NCBI GenBank assembly: GCA_902544345.1
Contig: CACCBT010000002.1
Location: 1 to 43,915, forward strand
DNA: 43,915 bases
Direction: 5' to 3'
DNA from: an uncultured Pelagibacteraceae bacterium
GTDB lineage: Bacteria; Pseudomonadota; Alphaproteobacteria; Pelagibacterales; Pelagibacteraceae
The notes below the pieces were generated by a model. That model was given only the letters and a program-made list of their open reading frames with translations. It had not been told where the DNA came from and made no database searches. The position numbers and the translations under genes are program-made. The first letter of the stretch is position 1, and every line of letters begins with the position of its first letter. This document shows, in pieces, positions 21,287 to 31,057 of this stretch.

Positions 21287-21484
21287 TTATTTATTTTCGG
21301 AGTCAGAACTATCTGACTTAGAATTATCATCTTGATTGGTTGTAGATGTATCATCAGACATGCCTTTTTTGAAACTTTTGATGCCTTTTGCTACATCACC
21401 CATTAAACTAGATATTTTACCTCGTCCAAAAAGCAAGACAACTAGGACAACTACAATTGCTATTTGCCAGAAACTAATTCCCAT
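21287..21484 (-). CDS. tatA: TatA
   Basis: [42 protein letters not shown]. Confidence 0.96.
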   Translation of the reverse strand: MGISFWQIAIVVVLVVLLFGRGKISSLMGDVAKGIKSFKKGMSDDTSTTNQDDNSKSDSSDSENK

Positions 21485-21526
21485 GATGATTAATTATATA
21501 CAATAAAAAGACCTAAATAAATATGT

Positions 21527-22213
21527 TTATTTTTCTTCTTGAGGTGTTTTTTTAATTGCCTCGTCTATATCTTCGTAAATATTCTGCTTTTCAGATATAG
21601 ACTGTTCTTTATAGAATTTTCCAGTTCCAAAAATAGATTTATCTATAGATGACGTATCAATAAGCCCTGCTGACCCTAGTTCATCAATAGTAGGTAAATC
21701 TGATAACTTTTGGATGTTAAAGTGGTTTAAAAAATTTTCTGTAGTAGCATACTGAATTGGTTTCCCAGGAACATTCTTTCGACCGGCAGGCCTTACCCAG
21801 TCAAGTTCGAGTAATATTTCTAAGGTGTTTGATGCAAATGAAACACCTCTAATTTCCTCAATTTCAGATCTAGTTACCGGTTGGTGATAAACAATAATTG
21901 CTAAAGTTTCTATTGTAGCTTTTGATAATTTTTTTTGCGTAGATTTTTGTAATGCCATCAATTTTGATAAATCTTCAGCTGTTCTAAAGGACCACCTGTT
22001 TTTAATACATACTAAATTTATTCCCCTTTTTTTATAAATTTCCTTAAGGTTTTCTAGAATCTTTTTTAAATTAACTGATGTATTTATTCTTTTTTCGATT
22101 GTTTCTACATCTAAAGGTTCTGATGCTGCGAATAAAATAGCTTCAACTTGTCTTTCAATTTTAGTTGGTGATGAAGGAAAGTCTATTATATTATTTTTTT
22201 TTTTATTATTCAT
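21527..22213 (-). CDS. scpB: Segregation and condensation protein B
   Basis: QVEAILFAASEPLDVETI, ATIETLAIIVYHQPVTRSEIEEIRGVS, LLELDWVRPAGRKNVPGKPIQYATTENFL. Confidence 0.95.
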   Translation of the reverse strand: MNNKKKNNIIDFPSSPTKIERQVEAILFAASEPLDVETIEKRINTSVNLKKILENLKEIYKKRGINLVCIKNRWSFRTAEDLSKLMALQKSTQKKLSKATIETLAIIVYHQPVTRSEIEEIRGVSFASNTLEILLELDWVRPAGRKNVPGKPIQYATTENFLNHFNIQKLSDLPTIDELGSAGLIDTSSIDKSIFGTGKFYKEQSISEKQNIYEDIDEAIKKTPQEEK

Positions 22214-22949
22214 TTTGCTTTTTTTTTACCATTAGATTATCAAATATTTTTTTTTGAGATATCGAAAGCAATCCCTCTTTTGTTAACTCTAAACTTGCAG
22301 CAAATATACCAGCTACGCCTGTTTTTTTCATTTTATTTTCTGAATAAAATTTTGGAATTAATTCAATAAGATTTTTCCAATTCTTGATTCCATTAAGATT
22401 ATTTTTTAAATGCTTGATACCTTCTTCAGTAGTAAAAACTGGTAATTTTGGAATACTTATATTTTGAAAAGTTTTTTGCATTTGAATATTAGAGTAAGTT
22501 TTTAACAATTCATAAAGAGAAACATTATAAATAGGTGTGTTGATAGATCTTATACCACCTTTCATTCCTCTAGAAAAAATATGAACCCCTAATCTTTTTT
22601 TTTGGAGCATTTGATCTGATAAAATTCTAATTAATTCTAATTTCTTTAGTTGTAGTTTTAATTTCTCAGCTACTTCAAGAGCTTTAAAGTCGTCATCGTC
22701 GTCGTCAGGTAGTAAAAGTTTTGATTTTAAATATGCGAGCCAAGTAGCCATCAATAAATATTCTGATGCAGTTTCAAGATTTAAATCTTCATGATTTTTT
22801 ATAAATTCTAAAAATTGATCTGCTAATAAAGTGATTGAAATTTCAGTTAAATTAACTTTTTGTGATTTTGCCAAATCGAGTAAAAGCTCTAATGGCCCAG
22901 TATAATTTGGAATATCAATAGATATCTGGGTCGTGTTATTTGATTCCAT
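22206..22949 (-). CDS. scpA: Segregation and condensation protein A
   Basis: YTGPLELLLDLAKSQKVNLTEISITLLADQFLEFI, ASEYLLMATWLAYLKSKLLLP. Confidence 0.95.
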   Translation of the reverse strand: MESNNTTQISIDIPNYTGPLELLLDLAKSQKVNLTEISITLLADQFLEFIKNHEDLNLETASEYLLMATWLAYLKSKLLLPDDDDDDFKALEVAEKLKLQLKKLELIRILSDQMLQKKRLGVHIFSRGMKGGIRSINTPIYNVSLYELLKTYSNIQMQKTFQNISIPKLPVFTTEEGIKHLKNNLNGIKNWKNLIELIPKFYSENKMKKTGVAGIFAASLELTKEGLLSISQKKIFDNLMVKKKQNE

Positions 22950-22957
22950 AATTAATT

Positions 22958-23902
22958 TTACATTAAAAATTTATAAAATTCTGAAGTTTTTTTTGAAGTA
23001 AATTTATCAATATATGGCACAGATTTAATCAATTTGAAGTTGTCACTTGTTTTTCCTGCACAATATAAAACTAAATTACAGCCAGCTTCTATTGATTTAG
23101 TTGCATTTGTAATTAAGTCATATTTCAAAGCTTTCATAGAAATATCATCTGAAATTAGTATGCCCTTAAAACCTATTTTTTTTCTTATAATTTCTTTGAT
23201 GATTTTTTTTGAATGTGTTGCCGCATTACTATTATCAATTTTCGTATAAAGAATATGAGCTGTCATAGCCAATTTTGCATTCGATAATTTAAAAGGGTAA
23301 AAATCTATTTTGTTTAGCTTATTTAAATTTAATTTTACTCTAGGTAATTTTTTATGGCTATCTACTGTAGCAGCTCCATGTCCCGGTATATGTTTAATAA
23401 TTCCAACTATTTTTTTTTTGTGAAGATATCTTAAGGTTAATTTTCCTAGTTGCTTTACTATTTTTATATCATTTGAAAAACTTCTATTTCCAATTACTTT
23501 ACTAGTATTCTTTCTTACAACATCAAGCACTGGTATTGTATTAATATTTATACCCAGCTCATTTAAAATTTTACTTATTGAGAAAATATATTCTTGGTAA
23601 GTTTTTGAGCAGAAATCTCTATCCTTTTTAAATAGATTTCCAAAAAAACTTGCTGATATACCGTGGTTTATAATATTTTTCAATCTAGAGACTTTTTCTC
23701 CCTCTTCGTCAATTATAATTGGAAATTTATTGTCATTAGTTAAATATCTTATTTTCATAGTTAAATTCTTTATTTGTTTTCTAGATTTTATATTTCTTTT
23801 AAAAAGAATAACTCCCCAAGGTTTTTCTTTTGACAAAAGAATTTTTTCCATCTTTGATAATTTGGTTCCATTTAGACTTATAATTAGTGCTTTCTTTTTC
23901 AT
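22958..23902 (-). CDS. nagZ: Beta-N-acetylhexosaminidase NagZ (GH3)
   Basis: KHIPGHGAATVDSHKKLPRV, IGNRSFSND, FKGILISDDISMKAL. Confidence 0.93.
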   Translation of the reverse strand: MKKKALIISLNGTKLSKMEKILLSKEKPWGVILFKRNIKSRKQIKNLTMKIRYLTNDNKFPIIIDEEGEKVSRLKNIINHGISASFFGNLFKKDRDFCSKTYQEYIFSISKILNELGININTIPVLDVVRKNTSKVIGNRSFSNDIKIVKQLGKLTLRYLHKKKIVGIIKHIPGHGAATVDSHKKLPRVKLNLNKLNKIDFYPFKLSNAKLAMTAHILYTKIDNSNAATHSKKIIKEIIRKKIGFKGILISDDISMKALKYDLITNATKSIEAGCNLVLYCAGKTSDNFKLIKSVPYIDKFTSKKTSEFYKFLM

Positions 23903-24165
23903 TGTTTTTTAAGTAAATCCCAAAAGCTTCTTTTCTTATTCTCTTGAATGTTATCATTTAAAGAGTTATTAAATTCAATAACGTTATCAGTATCACTTTT
24001 TAACACTGGAAGATCAGTAATTTTTTCTTTCAAAATCTGATCAATATTTTTACGATTATAATTTTTTGCATCCACATTTTTATTAGATGAATAATAATTA
24101 TAGATACTAAGTATAAAAATAATTATTATTAAGAACATAATAATATTAAAGATTTTAATCATCAC
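23899..24165 (-). CDS. Small single-TM hypothetical protein between nagZ and argS
   Basis: 88 aa, N-terminal TM helix FNIIMFLIIIIFILSIYNYY and polar tail; overlaps both neighbours by 4 bp, as in a tightly coupled operon. Confidence 0.75.
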   Translation of the reverse strand: MMIKIFNIIMFLIIIIFILSIYNYYSSNKNVDAKNYNRKNIDQILKEKITDLPVLKSDTDNVIEFNNSLNDNIQENKKRSFWDLLKKQ

Positions 24166-25886
24166 ATTTTTTCTGGAAGTGAAACTCCTAGAATATTCAT
24201 TCCATTTCTAATAACTATTGCAATCAAATAAAGAAAGACAAAAGACTCAAATCTTTTTAAAACCCCCTTTTCAATAAATCTAAATTTACTGTCTTCATTA
24301 CCCTTGCTCCAGTAAGAGTGAAATAATGTAGAAAGCTCGTATAAATAAAAAGGAATTTTGTGTGGTTCAAATTTATAAGCTGCTGACTCAATTATTTTCG
24401 GCCACTCGAATACTTTTCTATAAATTTTTTCTTCATATTCATTAAAATTAAATGATTTGGTATCAATATATATTTCATCTTTTAAATTTTTTTTAAGTGT
24501 TCTAGCAATTGAATTTATTCTAGCATATGCATACTGGACATAATAAACTGGATTATCTTTAGTTTTTTCTTTTACTTTTTCAAAATCAAAATCTAACTCC
24601 ATATCATTACTTCTGTTCAACATCATAAATCTTATAGCGTCTTTATTAACTTCATTTAATAAATCTTGAGCAGAAATAAAATCACCCGCTCTTTTAGACA
24701 TTTTAAAAGGCTTTCCATTTTTGTAAAGTTTTACTAACTGACAAACTTTACAATTAAGTTTTACCTTTGCATTTGATAAAGCGGTAACAGCAGCTGTAAT
24801 CCTTTTTATATATCCTGTATGATCTGCACCAAGAACATTAATCAAATTATCAAATTTTCTATTTATCTTGTCTGAGTGGTATGCAACATCATTGGCAAAG
24901 TAAGTCCATGATCCATCATTTTTTTGTAATGCTCTATCCATATCATCACCAAATTTTGATGATTTAAAAATTAATCTTTTAACCTTTTTCCAGTTTTTAG
25001 ACTCATCACCCTTTGGCGGATCTAAATAGCCTTCCTCTACAAATTTTTTATCTTGTAGTTTTTTTACTGCTTTTTTAACTAAATCTTGATTAACCAAATC
25101 TGTTTCAGAGAAAAAATTGTCGTGTTTAATACCAAGTTTTTTTAAATCATTTTTTATAAGTTTCATTGACTCCTTTAAAGAAAGTGCTTTAAGTTCGTCA
25201 AAGCAATTATCAAATGTCTCGACATTTAAGTTTTTATTTCTTGAAATTATATTCTTAGCTATTTCTCTGATGTAGTCTCCAGGGTACAAATGTTCTTTAA
25301 TAATGAATTTTTCCTTAAATTTAATTTCCCTTATTCTTAAGTAAATAGACTGAACAAAATTTTTGATCTGGTTTCCATAATCATTAATGTAATATTCTTT
25401 TACAACTTTGTTTCCATTGAATAGTAGTAAATTAGATAAAACATCTCCAAAGATGGCTCCTCTACAATGTCCAACATGCATTGGGCCAGTTGGATTTGCT
25501 GAAACAAATTCTACATTATATGTGTTATTAGTTTGTTTTGATCCAAAGTTTTCTTTATTCTTGATTATTTCATTTATATTTTCAGCAATCCCTTGTTTAG
25601 AAAGTTTAATATTAAGGAAACCAGGTCCTGCAACATCAATTTTTTCAAAATGATTAATTTTATCTAAAAGAAGATTTTTAATCTTTAATGCTAGTTTATT
25701 AGGTGCGGTTTTATTAGCTTTTGCTAAAGCTAGACAAATATTGGTTGATAAATCGTAATTGAAATGCTCAGGTGGAATTTCTAGAATTACATTATGTAAG
25801 TTGTCAATATTATCTAAATTTAAAAAATTTTTTCTTTCTAAAATAATTTTATTTATTTGTGTTAAATAATTTTCAAATATATTCAT
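24162..25886 (-). CDS. argS: Arginyl-tRNA synthetase
   Basis: VEFVSANPTGPMHVGHCRGAIFGD, YINDYGNQ, GADHTGYIKRI, FKMSKRAGDFISAQDL. Confidence 0.97.
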   Translation of the reverse strand: MNIFENYLTQINKIILERKNFLNLDNIDNLHNVILEIPPEHFNYDLSTNICLALAKANKTAPNKLALKIKNLLLDKINHFEKIDVAGPGFLNIKLSKQGIAENINEIIKNKENFGSKQTNNTYNVEFVSANPTGPMHVGHCRGAIFGDVLSNLLLFNGNKVVKEYYINDYGNQIKNFVQSIYLRIREIKFKEKFIIKEHLYPGDYIREIAKNIISRNKNLNVETFDNCFDELKALSLKESMKLIKNDLKKLGIKHDNFFSETDLVNQDLVKKAVKKLQDKKFVEEGYLDPPKGDESKNWKKVKRLIFKSSKFGDDMDRALQKNDGSWTYFANDVAYHSDKINRKFDNLINVLGADHTGYIKRITAAVTALSNAKVKLNCKVCQLVKLYKNGKPFKMSKRAGDFISAQDLLNEVNKDAIRFMMLNRSNDMELDFDFEKVKEKTKDNPVYYVQYAYARINSIARTLKKNLKDEIYIDTKSFNFNEYEEKIYRKVFEWPKIIESAAYKFEPHKIPFYLYELSTLFHSYWSKGNEDSKFRFIEKGVLKRFESFVFLYLIAIVIRNGMNILGVSLPEKM

Positions 25887-27022
25887 TTTATTTTATTGTA
25901 AAGATTTATTGCATATCTGTCGGTCATGCCAGCAATAAAATCACAAATTGATCTTGCGATATTCGTTTTGTCGTACTTACTAACATTTAAATAGTTTCTT
26001 GGATTTCTTTTAATTGATAAGAATAATTTTTTAATAATTTTTTTTCCTGTGTCGGTATTGAAACGTACTTTCTTGTGGTAATACATTTTTCTTCTTAAAA
26101 AAATTTTAATTTTTTTATCAAATTTACTCATGTTTTTTGAAAAGGTTACAAGTGGATTTTTAGAGTTTAAAACATCGTTAATATTATTAATTTTATTTTT
26201 CTTAATATTTATTTGGGTAGTTTTTATCAAATCTTTAACCATTTCATTAATTATTTCTCTTACTATTTGCCTGATAACTAAATCCTTTGAATTTTTTTTT
26301 ATTTTTTTCTTATGTTTCAAAACAATTTTATTTAAAACCGGAATTTTTTCTAAATCACTGAGATTAAACAGATTCGCTTTTAATCCATCTTCTATATCAT
26401 GACTATTGTATGCTATATCATCTGAAATTGAAGCAATCTGTGCCTCAAGCGATGGACTTAAAGAAAATTTAATTTTATTTTTGAAATATGAAAGTCCTAA
26501 AATTTTATTAAATTTATTTAAATTTTTAATTGGGCCATTATGTTTAATCAATCCATCTAGTGTCTCTAAAGTTAAGTTTAAACCCTTAAATTCATAATAC
26601 CTATTTTCTAAAAATAGGATTATTCTTAATGTTTGAATGTTGTGATCAAATCCTCCAAATTTCCTCATACAATGATTCAGTGCATCTTCACCTGCATGCC
26701 CAAATGGAGTGTGTCCTAAATCGTGAGCTAAACTGAGTGTTTCACATAAATCTTCATTTAAATTAAAAAATTTAGACAATGTTCTGGCTATTTGAGCTAC
26801 CTCTAAAGAGTGAGTGATTCTTGTTCTAAAATGATCTCCTGAGGTATTAACAAAAACTTGTGTTTTATGTTTAAGTCTTCTGAAAGCAGTTGAGTGTATT
26901 ATTCTATCTCTGTCCCTTTGAAAATCTGATCTTAATGGAGTTTTTTTTTCTTTAAAAAACCTACCCTTTGACTTTAATGGTACAGCTAATTTAGATAAAG
27001 TTTGGATTGAATTTTTTTGCAT
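25883..27022 (-). CDS. dgt: Deoxyguanosinetriphosphate triphosphohydrolase-like (HD) protein
   Basis: FQRDRDRIIHSTAFRRLKHKTQVF, RTRITHSLEVAQIAR, LAHDLGHTPFGHAGE, DDIAYNSHDIEDGL. Confidence 0.95.
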   Translation of the reverse strand: MQKNSIQTLSKLAVPLKSKGRFFKEKKTPLRSDFQRDRDRIIHSTAFRRLKHKTQVFVNTSGDHFRTRITHSLEVAQIARTLSKFFNLNEDLCETLSLAHDLGHTPFGHAGEDALNHCMRKFGGFDHNIQTLRIILFLENRYYEFKGLNLTLETLDGLIKHNGPIKNLNKFNKILGLSYFKNKIKFSLSPSLEAQIASISDDIAYNSHDIEDGLKANLFNLSDLEKIPVLNKIVLKHKKKIKKNSKDLVIRQIVREIINEMVKDLIKTTQINIKKNKINNINDVLNSKNPLVTFSKNMSKFDKKIKIFLRRKMYYHKKVRFNTDTGKKIIKKLFLSIKRNPRNYLNVSKYDKTNIARSICDFIAGMTDRYAINLYNKIK

Positions 27023-27053
27023 GCTTACTATATAGATTATATACTAAATTATT

Positions 27054-27368
27054 ATGGAAAAAAAATTAGAATTTACCAATAGTGCAAAAATCCAAATAGA
27101 AAAAATCACTAAAAGCGAAGAAAAAAAATATTTTAGAATTTCAGTTCAAGGGGGCGGGTGTTCTGGATTTAAATATAATTTTAGCTTTGATGATAAAATT
27201 GAGAAAGACGATATCTTGTTTAATAAAACTGTGATAGATAAGTTGTCACTTGATATAATAGCAGGCTCAACTGTGGATTTTAAAAAAGAAATGATTGGTG
27301 AGTCTTTTTCTATAAATAATCCTAAAGCTTCAGTTTCATGTGGTTGTGGTCTTTCTTTTTCTGTTTGA
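27054..27368 (+). CDS. erpA: Iron-sulfur cluster insertion protein (ErpA/IscA, A-type)
   Basis: RISVQGGGCSGFKYNFSFD, C-terminal SCGCGLSFSV. Confidence 0.92.
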   Translation: MEKKLEFTNSAKIQIEKITKSEEKKYFRISVQGGGCSGFKYNFSFDDKIEKDDILFNKTVIDKLSLDIIAGSTVDFKKEMIGESFSINNPKASVSCGCGLSFSV

Positions 27369-28144
27369 TGAAAATAATTTCATGGAACGTAAATTCGGTT
27401 AGAGCAAGAATTACCAATATTGTTGATTATATCAAACAATCTAACCCAGATATTTTATTACTCCAAGAAATTAAAACTCAAGATATTAGTTTTCCTTATG
27501 AAGATTTTAAAAATATTGGATATAATTCTTATGTTTATGGTCAAAAAAGTTACAATGGTGTTGCTATTATATCTAAACAGGAATTAGATAAAATTAATAA
27601 TAGCTTTATTAAAGATGATTTAAAACAATCTAGAATTATTACTGCTGAGTTAAAATTAAAAAAAAAAAATATAGAACTTATTAATATTTACGTTCCAAAT
27701 GGAAATCCTGTTGATACAGAAAAATATGAATATAAAAAAGAGTGGTTAAAAAAATTTATATCAAATGTTAAAAAGAAAATTGAAAAAAACTCGAATATTC
27801 TTATCGCCGGAGATTTTAATATTATTCCTGAAGAGATAGATGTTCATGATTTTAAAAGATATGAAAATGATGCTTTAGGCAGATTGGAAATAAGAAAAAA
27901 ATATAGAGAATTAATAAATTTAGGTTTTAAAGATGTTTATAGATTTAAAAATAAAACAAAACAAGAGTATACCTTTTGGGACTACTTTGCAGGTTCTTGG
28001 CAAAAAAATTATGGCATGAGAATAGATCATTTTTTACTTTCTAATAGTTTAATTGAAAATATCAAATCAATTAATATAAATAAAAAACCAAGATCTAGGG
28101 AAAAGCCATCTGATCACACACCGATCGAACTTGAAATTATTTAA
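27368..28144 (+). CDS. xth: Exodeoxyribonuclease III
   Basis: Start reassigned from ORF start 27338 to the ATG at 27368 (MKIISWNVNSVRARI), giving a TGATG stop/start overlap with erpA; DILLLQEIKTQ, ILIAGDFNIIPEEIDV, MRIDHFLLS, REKPSDHTPIELEI. Confidence 0.94.
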   Translation: MKIISWNVNSVRARITNIVDYIKQSNPDILLLQEIKTQDISFPYEDFKNIGYNSYVYGQKSYNGVAIISKQELDKINNSFIKDDLKQSRIITAELKLKKKNIELINIYVPNGNPVDTEKYEYKKEWLKKFISNVKKKIEKNSNILIAGDFNIIPEEIDVHDFKRYENDALGRLEIRKKYRELINLGFKDVYRFKNKTKQEYTFWDYFAGSWQKNYGMRIDHFLLSNSLIENIKSININKKPRSREKPSDHTPIELEII

Positions 28145-29339
28145 CTCTACCGTATATATCTTGATATCTGACTATATCAGTTTCTTTTAGAATTGATCCT
28201 AATTGAGCTTCAATTATTTTTACCGGTTTCTTATACGGGTTTTCTATTCTGTGAATAGATTTAACTGGTATAAAAATAGTTTCATTAGTTTTTAAAAAAA
28301 AATTTTTTTTGTTGAGAGTTATTTTTGGAGTACCTTGAGTTACAACCCAATGTTCAGAACGATAAAAGTGCTTTTGAAGACTTAAAACTCCTTTAGGTTT
28401 TACATAAAGTTCTTTAATTAAAAAATTTTTACCGTTGTATAAATTCGTATACCTACCCCAAGGTCTGTAAAAAATATTTTTCTTTTTTTGATATTTAGAC
28501 TTTAATTTATCATAGATTTTGCAAATTTCTTTCCAGCTACCTAGATCAGACCAAGGTATATTTAAATTTATAGCATTTATATCTTTTGATTTTTCCAATA
28601 TTGCGTAATCAAAAGAAATTGACTTGCATTTTAAAAAGTCATTTTTATTTAGATAATAAACATTATTTCTTAATTTTGATTTATTTACAGAGTTTAAACA
28701 ACAATTAAAGTTTCTATTTTGATACTTCTTGAAGTTATTAATTATAGATTTTTTTGTAAGGAAAAACATTCCTGAATTCCAATAAGCATTTTTTTTAATG
28801 ATTTTTTTTGCTTTTTCTAAATTTGGTTTTTCAATAAATTTTGAAACCTTGTATTTATTGCTTACTCGTTTTGATAAAAAATAACCAAACTCAGGTGAAG
28901 GGTTAGAAGGTTTAATTCCAAATATAAAGATATTTTTATCTGTAAGGTATTTTTGGTTTTTTTTTATAGATTTATTAAACAAATTTTTTTTCTCAATTAA
29001 ATGATCTGATGTTAGAAAAATTAAGGGTTGGCTCTCAGGTATTTCTTTTATTAGTGCTGAACTGAGTATAGCAGGAGCGGTATTTCTTTTCGCTGGTTCA
29101 AGAATAATCTTATATTTCTTAAAACCTTTAAGTTTCAAGTGTTTTTTAATTTCTCCTAAATATTTTTTATTAGTACTTATTATTGGATAATCAAAAATAG
29201 AACTTTTTATTCTCTCTAAAGTTTTTCCGAATAACGTCCAATTTCCAAAATTGATAAACTGCTTTGGTTGATGATGTTTTTTATCAGACCAAAGTCTTGT
29301 GCCAGAACCGCCACATAAAATTACTGGACGAATTTTCAT
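28137..29339 (-). CDS. Mannose-1-phosphate guanylyltransferase with C-terminal cupin (ManC/AlgA-like, short)
   Basis: VILCGGSGTRLWSDKKHHQPKQF, SKFIEKPNLEKA, PWSDLGSWKE, RPWGRYTNLY...KPKGVLSLQKHFYRSEHWVVTQG. Confidence 0.88.
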   Translation of the reverse strand: MKIRPVILCGGSGTRLWSDKKHHQPKQFINFGNWTLFGKTLERIKSSIFDYPIISTNKKYLGEIKKHLKLKGFKKYKIILEPAKRNTAPAILSSALIKEIPESQPLIFLTSDHLIEKKNLFNKSIKKNQKYLTDKNIFIFGIKPSNPSPEFGYFLSKRVSNKYKVSKFIEKPNLEKAKKIIKKNAYWNSGMFFLTKKSIINNFKKYQNRNFNCCLNSVNKSKLRNNVYYLNKNDFLKCKSISFDYAILEKSKDINAINLNIPWSDLGSWKEICKIYDKLKSKYQKKKNIFYRPWGRYTNLYNGKNFLIKELYVKPKGVLSLQKHFYRSEHWVVTQGTPKITLNKKNFFLKTNETIFIPVKSIHRIENPYKKPVKIIEAQLGSILKETDIVRYQDIYGRVK

Positions 29340-31057
29340 TAAATTTTCGAATATTCTTTTACTTCTTTTTTCTTACCTGGATGTGTTGGAGCACCGAGAT
29401 AAGCAGGTCCTACTGTTTGAGCATATTTCCAAATCGTTCCCGATCCAAAACTTGATTTTTTTTCTTTCCATTTTTTTCTTCTAGCTTTTAATTGAGCGCT
29501 GGTAAGTCTTACATTAATTGATCCTTTTTTTGCGTCTATATCTATTACATCTCCATTTTTAAGAAGTGCAATTGGGCCACCCATTGCAGCTTCTGGGCCA
29601 ACGTGACCAACACAGAAACCTCTAGTAGCTCCTGAAAATCTTCCATCAGTTATAAGTGCAACTTTTTCACCTTTGCCTTGTCCATAAATAGCTCCAGTTG
29701 TTGAAAGCATTTCCCTCATTCCTGGTCCGCCTTTTGGACCTTCGTATCTAATTATTATTACTTCACCATCATTATATTTTTTTGTCTGTACTGCTTTCAT
29801 TGCATCTTCCTCATTATCAAAACATCTAGCTTTGCCTGTAAATTGTAATTTTTTTAATCCTGCAATTTTTACGATTGCCCCTTCTGGAGCTAAATTACCT
29901 TTCAGTCCAACAACTCCACCATCTGGAGAAAGTGGATTATTATATTCTCTTAAAACTTTTTGGTTTGTATTGAACTTAATACTAGCCAAATTTTCTTTCA
30001 TTGTTTTACCTGTAACCGTCATGCACTCGCCATGAATATATCCTCCGTCATATAAAGTTTTTAGTAACATAGGAACACCGCCAGCTTCCCACATATCTTT
30101 AGCTACATATTTACCACCAGGTTTTAAGTCTGCGAGATAAGGTGTTTTTTTAAAAATTTTTGCAACATCCATAAGATCAAATTTTATCCCTACCTCATTT
30201 GCTAAGGCAGGAAGATGTAAAGCTGCATTTGTTGATCCCCCTGTCGCTGCAACAATTGTAGCAGCATTTTCTAAAGCTTTTTTTGTTACAATGTCTCGTG
30301 GTTTAATATTTTTTTCTAATAAATTCATTACCGTTTGTCCGCTATCAAAAGCATATTTGTCTCTTTCCTCATAGGGTGCTGGTGTTCCTGCTGAGTATGG
30401 CAAAGCAAGACCTATTGCTTCTGAAACACAAGCCATTGTATTAGCGGTGAATTGTCCGCCGCAGGCTCCTGCACTTGGGCAAGCAACTAATTCTAATTCT
30501 CTTAATTCATCCGAAGACATTACGCCTGATGAATGTTTGCCTACAGCTTCAAATACATCAACAACTGTAACATCTTTTCCTTTAAATTTTCCAGGTAAGA
30601 TAGAACCACCATAAATAAAAACACTGGGAACATTTAGTCTTAACATAGACATCATCAAACCTGGTAAAGATTTATCGCAACCTGCAATTCCAACTAAAGC
30701 GTCATAACAATGTCCTCTCACGGTAAGTTCGGCAGAGTCGGCAATTATCTCTCTTGAAATTAAAGATGATTTCATTCCCTCGTGGCCCATTGCTATACCG
30801 TCAGTAACAGTAATAGTACAAAATTCCCTCGGCGTACCCCCACTCTCTTTCACTCCTTTTTTAACTGACTGAGCTTGTCTCATTAAAGCTGTGTTACAAG
30901 GGGCAGCTTCATTCCACGTTGAAACGACACCAACAAATGGTTTCGCTACATCCTGTTCTGTTTCTCCCATTGCATAGTAAAAAGATCTATGTGGAGCTCT
31001 ATCTGGGCCTAAAGATGTATGACGACTTGGTAGTTTTTTTTTATCAATTTTAGACAT
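29339..31057 (-). CDS. ilvD: Dihydroxy-acid dehydratase
   Basis: [86 protein letters not shown]. Confidence 0.97.
   Translation of the reverse strand: MSKIDKKKLPSRHTSLGPDRAPHRSFYYAMGETEQDVAKPFVGVVSTWNEAAPCNTALMRQAQSVKKGVKESGGTPREFCTITVTDGIAMGHEGMKSSLISREIIADSAELTVRGHCYDALVGIAGCDKSLPGLMMSMLRLNVPSVFIYGGSILPGKFKGKDVTVVDVFEAVGKHSSGVMSSDELRELELVACPSAGACGGQFTANTMACVSEAIGLALPYSAGTPAPYEERDKYAFDSGQTVMNLLEKNIKPRDIVTKKALENAATIVAATGGSTNAALHLPALANEVGIKFDLMDVAKIFKKTPYLADLKPGGKYVAKDMWEAGGVPMLLKTLYDGGYIHGECMTVTGKTMKENLASIKFNTNQKVLREYNNPLSPDGGVVGLKGNLAPEGAIVKIAGLKKLQFTGKARCFDNEEDAMKAVQTKKYNDGEVIIIRYEGPKGGPGMREMLSTTGAIYGQGKGEKVALITDGRFSGATRGFCVGHVGPEAAMGGPIALLKNGDVIDIDAKKGSINVRLTSAQLKARRKKWKEKKSSFGSGTIWKYAQTVGPAYLGAPTHPGKKKEVKEYSKI

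Noticed and set aside
21515-21532. aaataaa-tatg-tttattt hairpin at the scpB/tatA junction
   Set aside because: Pure A/T stem of 7 bp overlapping the scpB stop; too weak to call a terminator.
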